DNA of 64,000 nt from contig BCHH01000004.1 in NCBI GenBank assembly GCA_001599595.1, positions 2,440,882 to 2,504,881 of the forward strand, in the 5' to 3' direction. The notes under the pieces were generated by a model that had not been told where the DNA came from, ran no database searches, and saw only the letters and a list, made by a program, of their open reading frames with translations. The position numbers were made by a program, and so were the translations under genes. This DNA comes from Beverwykella pulmonaria. Lineage: Eukaryota; Ascomycota; Dothideomycetes; Pleosporales; Melanommataceae. This document shows positions 45,169 to 55,581 of the stretch, piece after piece. The stretch's first letter is position 1; every line of letters starts with the position of its first letter.

Positions 45169-45577
45169 ATGCCAATAAATTCTTCTCGACAGACCGCTCC
45201 CCCAAGGCAGTCATATACTTTATATGAGAGCACATGTGCTAGAGGCATAAGAGCGTTAATTTCGCCTCCGATCGCCTCATCTATCGAGAGTCCACTTGCC
45301 CCTATTCAAAACCTTGTAAGCTTCTCTACCTTGTACCAATGCTATACCCGTGCAGTACGGAGGTCATCCAACTAAACGTTCTATAGGCCAAAAAGAAGTA
45401 TACATTTATCTGGCAATGTGTATGACAACTTCTCAACCTCCCTTTAACCCTGGTTTTGGCTAACTAAGATTGCAGTGCAATTGCGGATATTCTTCTATCC
45501 CTATAAGAACAGGCGGCTGCCCACAGTGCGGTACTCCTCGATGCCCTAATTGCCAACCTACTCGGGTCCAAGTTTAA
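45169..45577 (+). CDS. Small zinc-ribbon protein, array copy E (intact)
   Basis: Three exons, 45169-45315, 45387-45419 and 45476-45577, all phase 0, encode 93 residues. Exon 1 (MPINSSRQTAPPRQSYTLYE...) aligns with exon 1 of copy A in its APPR core and length but is otherwise diverged. The 33-nt exon 2 encodes AKKKYTFIWQC. Exon 3 encodes CNCGYSSIPIRTGGCPQC and GTPRCPNCQPTRVQV. Seven cysteines form CC-x-C, CPxC and RCxxC, a predicted zinc ribbon. Introns are 71 and 56 nt with standard ends. No targeting signal is seen. It is the most complete member, with the canonical G after the central CxxC. Role unknown. A solo LTR follows 277 bp downstream. Confidence 0.68.
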
Positions 45578-45853
45578 TAAGGTTGACATCCCTACAGAAT
45601 CACTAGTTTTAAAGTTCTCTATGTACCTACCTACCTCTATCAACAATACCTCATCTTAACAGGATTATTGGTAACTTATAATTTAATATCTATTATATTG
45701 GCGGTAATATTATAGCAGTTTGGAGCTTTTATTCTACATTTAGCTTATCTTCCGCGGTCCACTTTGTTCTCTGCTTGGCTGAGTTTGTCATCACGTAAGT
45801 TCCTGGAGACACTAGGTTCCACTTAGTCGCCATGCTAATGAAAATCCTGTCAG

Positions 45854-46069
45854 TGTCACGACGACGAGGCATTCAGGTTAAAACGCTAGATAAGAGGATC
45901 AGATTTAGAGATTGATTGCTTGGTGCTACTGTCGAGATGGTTCAAGACGTCAAGATGCAGAGGAAGAGAAGGTTCTTCTGCAGGCTAAATACAATGCGTT
46001 CTTGGCTCGTGCGCAACTAAGGTATCAGATCGGTTAAAGTGTCAGGGAACCAGAGTGGATACCGTGACA
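45854..46069 (+). repeat. LTR-like element with TGTCACG/CGTGACA ends
   Basis: 216 bp bounded by inverted termini TGTCACG and CGTGACA. Its first 65 bp recur at 35372-35437. The terminus type is common in fungal gypsy LTRs. No duplication of target sequence is evident. Confidence 0.5.
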
Positions 46070-46376
46070 GTATCTGTGGGGTTCATTGTTCGGAGGGTAT
46101 TGTAGAATACAGTACCTTGACAGTGTCACTCTGTGACACTACCTGAGAGAGTGAGCGGCAAACCCAGTCCACTTAATGACCGCCGGGGTTGTCTGGACGC
46201 TGTCTGTCTTATTGAGAACAGGTTGACATTGTCAAAACACGCAAGGAGGTCCAAAAGGAGGCCATCCACTCGCTTGATTGGGTTGATGAGTACGTTGCTG
46301 TCCCAACAATAGCTTACTTTGGCTCTTTCTAACAATTACTGGCTCTAATTCATCTAATATGGCGTTCAACAGTAAT

Positions 46377-46571
46377 TGTGACGATATTATACATCGCCAG
46401 CCCCGGAAGGCCCTCGGGCCAGTCACGGGTCTTCCACATGATCACGTGACTTAGAGATCACGTGACTACGCAAGAGTAAATAGTCTTCTCGATGTTAGGT
46501 CAACCTCAAGGATTCGTCTCAATACAATCGTACACCTACATTCAAGCTTCCTACTTACGAAAACCCTTACA
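46377..46571 (+). repeat. Solo LTR, family 2, copy 2
   Basis: 195 bp, begins TGTGACGATATTATACATCG and ends GAAAACCCTTACA. Inverted partner of 42926-43147. Two CACGTGA motifs are present. No recognisable internal retrotransposon sequence adjoins either side. Confidence 0.65.
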
Positions 46572-46923
46572 GTAATATCCTGGCTTAAATAGATTTTCCG
46601 CCTTAACAAGCCTATTCTAACCTTTATGGTCTAGAAAGGAATTGTAATGCAGGGTTGAGAGTAAGGTTTCGGGGTAGATAGGAGAGTGTATTGAAGGAGA
46701 GACGAATCGCTGCCAAGCCACGTTGGCAGCGGGGGGACACTAATAGGCTAAATCACATGACACCTGACCCTATTACACCTGTACAGGCCCGGTACCAGCC
46801 TTACAACATGTACAGGTCAGAACCGGCTTTACAGATACTAACTAGAAAAATGTATAAGGATCTGGACAACTATATAAGAATCCTTGTCCGCTGTGCGCAG
46901 CACCGGTATGACAAAAGCAATAA

Positions 46924-47115
46924 CTGTAAGGGTTTCGATCCACCGGATCATAGGCACGACTACATGCGCTAAACCACTGGCCCAAAAGGCATGCACAAGA
47001 TGAATCAACACGATTCAGCTTGCGTAATCGGTATTTATGCATGGAAAACGTACTTGCGCCATTGCGCCACACTCAAGCCCACACGTGGGCACATGCATGG
47101 GATCTATCCCATCAC
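46924..47115 (-). repeat. tRNA-derived SINE-like repeat, copy 2
   Basis: 192 bp, partner of 42629-42820. On the minus strand the B-box reads GGATCGAAACC (complement of 46931-46941), a good polymerase III match. The A-box TGGTTTAGCGCATG is complementary to 46963-46976. The spacing fits a tRNA-type internal promoter. The end carries a TGGGATAGATCCCA palindrome. Confidence 0.6.
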
Positions 47116-48718
47116 AGGATGTTGATTCTCTGTCTACTGTGGCGACTGCGGCGACCGCAGCGACCCGACAGTCAAACGACCGTCGTTTGACCGTTTGGTC
47201 ATTTCCAAAGTCTGCCCGATAGTCGGTTGGGCGGTAGCTAGCGCGGCCTGCGCTAACTCAAACAGATTTAGGTCTTGGCATTATGTACTTTTCCTGACGG
47301 CCGGCCATGGTTAACCACAATAACCAGATTCTAATTTACACTTTACCGATGTAGGCGCCTTATTAAGGCGCTTATCCTAAGTATGCCACGCTGGATGGCG
47401 GCCTGCAGGAAGGCAAAAGGGTGGTAAACGAAGTATTAGTACCTAATTAATTGATCATATCTAAGCGAAAAATCGGGTTATATCGGGCGTTGTGGAGTAT
47501 ACAGTTGAGCTGCACGCAAATATGACTTCACAAAACTTAACGCTCGATCGTCGGCCGCGGATGTGGACACGGCACGTCCTTTATTGGTTAGTGTTGTCTG
47601 CTCCGGTGAGCAATGGAGACTGTACTTATTGGTTGAAGGAATGGGAGGTGAGTGCATGTCCGACTAGATGTAGCGGAGATCAACGCTTGGTACGTGGCGT
47701 TCAGCCATTTGGGTTTCTCCGCCTCTTTCCAACTATTCGGACAAGATGCTAGTAAACGCCTGAACCGACCCATCGGGCCAGCGGTCGATTGATTCTGCAG
47801 GCTGAATCTGCGGCTTTCCTCATACACCTTCCAAAAAAGGATTGCGTCGCAATTCGTGGATCTTTATACTTAATGGAAGTTGTATCGTTGACACTCCATG
47901 CACTTGAGGTGCGTCATTGGTCCCTTTATTTCATACTGACAATGCAGAGGTAAGAAGAGTCGTGTTATCCGAATCACTTCGTGTGATACACGGCCCTCCC
48001 ATGAATGAATCGCTAGCGCTATCCGTGCGTTTTCCATACAAATCCTGAGCTTTCCACACAATTCATTCATGAGAGGGCCGTGTACTTCCCGAAGCCTCGT
48101 CGTGTGTCTTCGTTTTCAAAATTTGCGTGAGGGACTCTACGCCAACTCACTACACTGCAATCGCTTGACGCATGCGTACCCAATCTTCCAAATTCACACA
48201 AGGCTGAGGAACGCCTCACATCTTCTGCGTACAGCGCAAGGCTGCGGGATGATTCGCCGCCCTGTTTTCAAACTATCGATTAGAGGTGATCAGAGCATCT
48301 TAGTATGTGGACTGGGCAAGAGATGTCGGTTCATAACTGGTAGCCAGCACAGCCTTCTCCGATGCTGCCCGATAGTATTTAAATATTGCGCTCGTGATTC
48401 CTGACAGACTACTCGACGATACAGTTGCAGCAACGTGTACAGCTCCATTCCATGTAATTTTGCCTACAGAGGGCAATACGAGTCAACGAGGGTGACCTGT
48501 TACATGGCATGGATGGCCTAATGCTGAAGATGAAAGACGAGGAAAACAAGAGTCTAGTGATAAGTATGCGAAAGACTTCCACTAATTCTGCTAGTTGCGG
48601 CCAAATTTTGTTATGACCTTGAGAATACCTTTTTTTCAACTCGCCCATCTTCTAGGATGTTTACCTGCAGTCCGATGGACGGACTAGCCAAGTAGCAGAG
48701 CTTAAGGTATGAGAGAAA
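47116..48718. other. Spacer at the right edge of the island
   Basis: No recognisable gene. A frame at 47492-47752 is open but has no identifiable content. The only structure found is the 98-bp inverted-repeat element at 47987-48084. Confidence 0.4.
47987..48084. repeat. 98-bp element with 24-bp inverted ends
   Basis: The left end TACACGGCCCTCCCATGAAT (47987 on) and the right end (48061-48084) are inverted repeats with one mismatch over 24 bp, separated by 50 bp. Transcribed, it would fold into a hairpin. It could be a very short MITE. Confidence 0.6.
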
Positions 48719-51450
48719 ATGAGGCTTCTATCTATTCATCCAGTAACACTCATTTCTACGGGTGCGAACCACGAAAGTAAGATTGTTAAAAAGACATTTG
48801 ATCATATATTGAACATATGTGACAGAAAGACCTCTACTCATATTATCTCTTGGGCCGTCCCGAACCCAGTACAACCCTTTCCGCCCTTCACCCGACTCCT
48901 GGTACTATTCCTTTTGTTATCTATCTGTACAGCGGCTACAATATTTCTCCTTGTGAAGCAAAAGAGACCCCGGTCATTGCGCTTAAGGATAGTTCAAAAC
49001 AACGTGGAAATGAACAACCGCTGGAGGAAACCCGTTTCTGATAACATCATCAAAAAATGGAACCCGATATTTGAGACGCAGAGAAAATTCAGCGAAGATG
49101 ACCCTTGGGTTCAGACTCTGAAGAAACTTCTGCCCCAAAGAGACAACTTAGATTCCTTTCTGTGGCCATTTGAAGGGAAGGTCCCTTCCTGCCAGAGTGA
49201 AGAAATCAGTGAATTTTGTCGATACACCTCTTCGAAGGAGCTTGAAGGCGAAGTAGTTGGAGCAGAACCCGACAAACCTAAGGCCTGGCTCAACGACACA
49301 GACTACTCCACTCGATCTTCAAGGAAGTACCCATCCCTACTAACAGCAAGTGAACTCTACGTGCTATTACTACGGAAGGTACATTGATTTCTCCCTGCTC
49401 TTATGAGATATCTGACTGAATCACTCAGCGATTTGGAACAAACGATTTCCCCAATGCGGATCGACGATTGATGTGAGTTCCATTTAATTTATATATGTTG
49501 AGTGTTTAGCCTCGTTACTGAATTTGGTTCGACAGTTACGTTCCCGATCTGGACCCAAAATCGATCCGGGCACTGGCCGAGACTGCGTCTTTTCATCAGG
49601 TACTAAGCACTTGTTGCATGTCCTTGAGACCTGTAAGTTCCATTTTATGAAGAGGTAGTGCTAACTTGTCTGTAGTAAGGCAACCTTTTTAGAATAGCCC
49701 TCAGTTGATCAAGATCTTACCCACTGTTGATTCAGATCTTTCGTGTTGTTTAAATAGGACATAAATCATACCCTGCTTCTATTTGGACACCCGCTAATTT
49801 TATTCCCAATCTAGGGTTGAAACACTCAAAGACGCAATCTGGAAGCATCTAGCACTTCAGACATCAATTAGGGTGAAACTTCCGGTATGTAAAGTGTTTG
49901 GTATCTCAACGACGGGAAAAACCGCCGCACGTTTTATGTGAGCTATTTGGACCCATCCGCTCACACGACTATTAGCCTGTCGGATACCCAATATTCCGCT
50001 TGGAATTCCACCTTCCTTATTCAGCGTTAAGGGGACTGACTTCGAGTCCCATAATTCCTTCCGGACCAGGATTTGGCGGCAAGCCACGACGAACTTGGAA
50101 AGATTTGTCCTTCCTTCGCATTCCAACAACCCCAGGTCACACTAAATCTGGTATCCATGATGCTCACATCTCTTTGGTTATTTGCGGCTCAGATTATACC
50201 CGATGGGTTTGCTATGCTTTCGTCGACACCGAGTTCGGTAAGGTTCATGCTAGAAATGGAGATGGGGATGATGAGGACAACGAGAATGACGATGACCACG
50301 AGGATGATGAGGATGAGCAAGAAGAGGATGAAATCGATGAAGATCCCATTGCTTCGGATTATGAGAATTATGGGGTCTTGGCTGATCAACCGAAATGGGA
50401 TCCCAGGGAATATTTCCTTCAAAACGTGGATTTTCGCATGAGACAGGTCCTAAGTGAATGGATGTACCTCGTTCGAATGGTTGAGAATAGCGTGAATCGA
50501 TATGTATGACTACACCCCCCTTTTAGGAACCTAATCTGAAGTTTGACGAATCACCTAACTATTATCAACAGATAGAAGAACATCCAGTAGCTCTGTCCTC
50601 CCGGCATACCCAAGAAGGACTAAAAGAACTCGATGAGGAATTTGACTGGATTGCCCAAACCCTAGAGCTGTTGGGATACCTTCGAGGGCGCCTCTCCAAG
50701 ACCACTCAGGCATGGGAAAGATTCGATTCCCCGGGTGGGGACATATGTTACTTTTCTGATTTTTCAGTGCCACTGTCGATTGATCGCATTAGAGAGAGTT
50801 TCGAAGAATTGAAGGATCTTGAACAAACCCTGATTCATCTGGACGAATCCTGCCGCGAGAACACATACAAGCTTGTTTGTCTCTATTTCATCTGTATAAA
50901 GATACTTTAAGCTGATGCTTGCAGCTCGAACTTCGCATGAGTCTTCAAAGTAACAGGCTCAACCTCGAAAGTAATCGGTTGAATCTTAAAAGCCACGAAC
51001 TCAACCTCAACACTCACCGTCTGAATGAGAACACCAGTCTTCTAAACAAGGAAAGCTTAGAATTAAGTCTTAGGATGACGCGAGTGGCTCTTGACAACCA
51101 TGAAACTTCTGAATTGGCTTTATCGGTTTGTCTTCTAATATTTTGGATAATTGTGTCTCGCTAATGAAAATTAGATGAATCTGATCTTTACGCCCGTGGC
51201 AATTGCCATCGCTCTCTTTGGAACAGGGCAAGAAACCCTACGTTTCAGCAGAAACCCGAAGTCTTTCATACTATGTATCTTCATTATGATCTGTGCAGTT
51301 CAGCTGTTGGCCTTCACAAACAGTATAGCTCGTCGAAGCGCCTGGTGGAAAGCCGTAAAGAACCGCCTGAAACGGTTCTTGCCCTCAATGGGCGAAGAGG
51401 GTAGGTTTGTGTCCAGTATTGAGATGTTGGATATTGCTGAATATACTTAG
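48719..51450 (+). CDS. CorA-like membrane protein of a fungal-expanded family, one suspect junction
   Basis: Exons are 48719-49378, 49429-49472, 49536-49599, about 49816-49869, 49976-50503, 50572-50874, 50925-51125 and 51175-51450. Recognisable family segments are YVPDLDPKSIRALAETASFHQ, DAIWKHLALQTSIRVKLP and YPIFRLEFHLPYSALR. Then come an acidic run (DEDNENDDDHEDDEDEQEED), a coiled coil with near-heptad NRLNLES repeats, and a C-terminal two-helix hairpin (IFTPVAIAIALFGTG, FILCIFIMICAVQLLAF). The layout resembles CorA metal transporters, though the GMN motif is absent (FGTG). A possible extra membrane helix is near residue 65. Problem: the acceptor before exon 4 (CTAG at 49811-49814) is followed by one base too many (GG-GTTGAA), shifting frame; the preceding intron is also unusually long. 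This is either a one-base assembly error or a recent inactivation. Confidence 0.6.
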
Positions 51451-52514
51451 GGGACGTGGAGCTGGACGACCTTGGGACATTCGAACCATAGGCTTGGTGC
51501 ACAACGATGTCCAATAACGATTTCCTTTCTTGGTGATTTTTCCTCAGTTCTTTGCTTTCGTTTTTTTCCTCAGTTGTCCGTTTAAGACCTTCAAATATCT
51601 TCTTCATCATAGAGTCATACCGGACTCAGAAATATTTTGCGATTGTATAGCAACAGTATTGAGTGAGATAATTTCATGGTCTAGCTGTTGCATCCCGGCT
51701 TTGAATTTTCTTGTTTAGTGCATGCCGATTTCCTAATGACTGAACGCTTTTACGAACTCCCTCCATGTTATCGATCTTTACGATGTTTATGATACGGTCT
51801 GATTTATATTTCTCATCTGGTTAGGACGATTATACCATTTTAGGATACCCATGTAAAGTAATGGAAGCGCCATTCGTCATTACGAGCAATAGCTTAGTTG
51901 CGAGTTCCTCTTAGGGAATACTACTCTTGAAACAATTTAACAAAAGCCATAGCAACGAAGGAAACCCTGCTATCCTCTCCTGTAATTCCAGTAGTGTTCT
52001 TTATATCCTATCAAGTCCAATTAGAGCGTTCCTGCTTTACCCTTGCTCCTTCGTATTAACTATCATGAGTAACTCCAATCGAGAATTCTCATTTCCAGAA
52101 ATGGGACCGACAACGACCAAAGCAAAGCATAAGCAGAACATACAAGTCATCCAATAAGCAATCTTGAAAGTGCAGGTGCTTTCTGGTGTGGGTGGTACTC
52201 CACACAATCGTAGGTTGTCGATGCATGCGCGAAGTGTTGCGACCAATCCGAGACAACCACGAAGGCTAACTGCCTAAACAGCGTGGCATGACATCAGAGG
52301 ATGAGGCTGAACGTTGGGCACTTACAAGGATCGACACTCTAACTCATTGACCCTGTGGGATCAGTGGTATGCCTTTATGCCCAACTTCACGTGTCAGATG
52401 ACGCCCTGATACAATTTGATAGTCTGGTCTAAGCTGCTGCTGATTCATTCAGATTTCTGTAGTCACTTTTGTGCTATCAACCCTTCAGATCTGGACTAAA
52501 CAATCTCCAAAGAC
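51451..52514. other. Intergenic, no supported gene
   Basis: The 3' flank of the CorA-like gene and the promoter of the arginyl-tRNA synthetase gene. AT-rich; the open frames are short and unrecognised. Confidence 0.45.
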
Positions 52515-55180
52515 ATGGCGACACTCACAGTTCCGGAGCTGGAAATCGCTTTGCAAAACCTAGACTTGAATGTTCCTCTTCCCCAATTTCCTGCGGCCGA
52601 TGTGTTGAACAAGCCTCTCGACCTCGTCCGTTCTTACCTCGCCGACATTCTTTTCACCCTCGTCGAAACCAACCCCACAGCTGCATACAACTCGATCTCC
52701 TTGTCCAATGACCCTTTACATGGTGACTTGACAGTCGTTCTGCCGAGACTCTGTCCAGTTGCCAAGGGTGGGGAATTCGCGAATGATCTGATAAAGAAGG
52801 TGTGCACCACTCTCTATATTATAAACGTATAGATTTACACAAGCTAATAGACTTCCTGAAGTTCCCGCAATGTCCACTCTTCGGTCTTCCATGGGCTGAT
52901 GGCATTCATCTGCGCATTTGCGTCACGCCCCAGACACTTCCGCGCCTCCTGCTTCCATATATTAATGATCGAAAGGGAGCATACGGAATTGACAATACCC
53001 TCGGACTCAAAGATGCGTCTCTCACGACGGAACGTCACCAGAAGCTGGTCGTGGAGTTCTCATCCCCAAACATCGCCAGTGAGTTTCAGGGAAAGCATCT
53101 CAGAAGCACCATTATCGGATCGTATATTAGCACTCTCCATGAGCACATGGGGTGGGACGTGACGAGACTTAACTACTTTGGAGACTGGGGAAAAGACATG
53201 GCACTGTTGGGCGTAGGTTGGGAGAAATTTGGGTCAGAAGAAGCATTTCAAGAGGATCCCGCAACGCACCTCCTCGAAGTTTACCACAAGATTCACGAGC
53301 TGTTCTTACCAGAGCAAGTGGCAAGCAAGAAAGCTCGAGATGACGCAAAGAAGAAGGCTCAAGAAGAAATGGACGATACAGCCGAGATCGAAAGCAAGGG
53401 GTTATTTGCAGAGCGGAACGAGTTTTTCAAAAGAATGGAGAATGGAGACGAAACCACGCTTGCTTTGTACACGCGTATTCGCGATGTCAACATTGACAAT
53501 TACACTAAGTTATACGCTCGTCTGGGCATCACGTTCGACGAGAACTCTGGCGAGTCCCAAGTCAGTCAAGATACCATGGCAGAGGTGGAGCAACTTTTGA
53601 AAGACAAGGGAGTTTGTGAGGAAGAGGGAGGTTCCTGGGTTATCCACATGCAGAAAATTGGCGCGAAGCCAGGAATGGCGGTCATTCGAGACCGCTCAGG
53701 AAGCAGCACCTACCTCCTCCGATACCTTGCAGCCGTTCTGGAACGATCGCGGAAGTTTGAGTTCGACAAGATGATATTTGTTGCCGCCGACCGCACTGGC
53801 CATTTTACACGGCTGTTCAAAATCCTTGAAGCGATGGACATGGCCGAACTCCGAGGCAAGCTGCAACATGTGCAATTCAGCGACGTCTCACACATGTCCG
53901 ATAAGCTGGGCCATGGACACCAGCCTCACGAGATTCTCAACCAGTGCGAAAAGGCAATGCTGGACGCCTTGAAAGCGGACGAAGCAAGAGCTACACTTCT
54001 CGGAAGTTCAGAGGACACGGCCAAGTTACTCGGAATCACTGGCCTATTGACACAGGAACTGTCGACCAAGAGAACAAGCGACCATTCATTCGACATTGAC
54101 AGCATGACTTCGTTCAAACCTGGAACAGGCACTGATTTACAGTACTGGTACGCGCGATTATGCGCCATTCTACGAGCGCAGCCAGTCACCGAAGATCTTC
54201 CTATTGAGGAATATGCATCACTCGACGATGAGGCACAGACTAGCCTTCTGCTGGTTCTGGGTCAGTACCCCGATACTACACATGCCGCCTTCAAGAACCT
54301 CGAGTCAATGCCCATCACGGCATATCTGGCCAACGTCATTGAGCACTTGGCAGATTGTCTCGATGACGATGATAACGATGAGGAAAAGGGCGATGGAGCA
54401 GATAAGGGGAAACCAGAGGAGGATGGAAAGGTCGAAGAAGGAGCCGCACCAATTGAAGGAGTAGCACCAGTCGAAGAGGGAGCAGCACCAGTCGAAGAGG
54501 GAGCAGCACCGGTCGAAGGAGCAGCACCAGTCGAAGGAGCAGCACCAGTCGAAGAGGGAGCAGCACCAGTCGAAGAGGGAGTAGCACCAGTCGAAGAGGG
54601 AGTAGCACCAGTCGAAGAGGGAGCAGCACCAGTTGAAGAGGGAGCAACACCAGTTGAAGAGGGAGCAGCACCAGTCGAAGAGGGAGCAGCACCAGTCGAA
54701 GGAGCTGCACCAGTCGAAGGAGCTGCACCAGTCGAAGGAGCTGCACCAGTCGAAGGAGCTGCACCAGTCGAAGAGGAAGCAGCACCAGTCGAAGAGGGAG
54801 CAGCACCAGTCGAAGGAGCAGCACCAGTCGAAGAGGGAGCAGCACCAGTTGAAGAGGGAGCANNNNNNNNNNNNNNNNNNNNNNNNNNNNNNNNNNNNNN
54901 NNNNNNNNNNNNNNNNNNNNNNGGAGCAGCACCAGTCGAAGAGGGAGCAGCACCAGTCGAAGAGGGAGTAGCACCAGTCGAAGAGGGAGCAGCACCAGTC
55001 GAAGAAGGAGCGGGAGAAGCAACAGCAGAAGATGAGCCAGAACAAGCGGGCATCACGCCAGCTCAGGCAGCGTTGTACGAGGCGACGCGAATCGTTCTGG
55101 AGAACGGAATGAGACTGCTCGGACTCACTCCTGTTACCTTGCTGCAGCAAGATCGTGCGGATACCCCAGTTGCTGAATAG
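52515..55180 (+). CDS. Arginyl-tRNA synthetase with a large repeat insertion
   Basis: Two exons, 52515-52799 and 52862-55180, about 867 codons including a 60-base gap. The enzyme charges tRNA-Arg. An N-terminal tRNA-binding domain (residues 1-120) precedes the class I core with SSPNIASEFQGKHLRSTIIG. At the HIGH position this has QGKH. GDWGKDMALLGVGWEKFG and SGSSTYLLRYLAAVLERS follow, and MSDKLG occupies the KMSK position. The C-terminal anticodon-binding domain is recognisable before (ESMPITAYLANVIEHL) and after (ALYEATRIVLENGMRLLGL) an insertion of about 190 residues made of EEGAAPV/EGAAPV repeats at about 620-813. No mitochondrial presequence is evident at the chosen ATG, so the cytosolic form is likely, though fungi often use one gene for both. 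Confidence 0.9.
54436..55013 (+). repeat. Coding minisatellite of 21- and 18-nt units
   Basis: About 25 units encoding EEGAAPV (21 nt) or EGAAPV (18 nt) are visible outside the gap. The first and last units are more diverged. Every unit is a multiple of three, so unit gain or loss keeps the synthetase frame. The strand-asymmetric composition gives long open frames on the minus strand too. Confidence 0.95.
54863..54922. other. Assembly gap (60 N) in the coding minisatellite
   Basis: N run inside the repeat array. The true unit number is therefore unknown. The frame is kept because 60 is a multiple of three, but this may be coincidence. Confidence 0.98.
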
Positions 55181-55581
55181 TCATTCTCATGTGCACACGG
55201 TTCAGATCATGATATTTGCTGTTACTTTCTCGTCTCTTCAATTCCACCGTATTTCATGTTATGATATCCCAGATTGACGATTTTGTTGCCAGATGGACGA
55301 ACGAAAATTTTCCGTTTCCTGCGATCTTGTGAGGATATAGTACAATGTTATGAATTACGGCTTGGCTCGAGTAATATATAAGGATGATGAATGAACTACT
55401 TGTTTGATGAATGCTTTATATTGTACAAAAAAAGGAAACAGCGCTATGCTACCCAATATATGATATAGATTTTGTTCCCTTTTTCCAAAATACGCATGCT
55501 ATGCTAAATCATATAAATACGCACCCCCATACCCATGATACCCACTTTTCCAAGCCTAGGAAAATGTGTTATGCAATGGCA

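Noticed and set aside
46126..46335. Minus-strand frame next to an LTR, considered as retrotransposon pol
   Set aside because: No reverse transcriptase, RNase H or integrase motif could be read in any frame.
54262..55150. Long minus-strand frames opposite the arginyl-tRNA synthetase repeat
   Set aside because: They are by-products of the 18/21-nt repeat, which is open in several frames; they have no start context and sit antisense to an essential gene.
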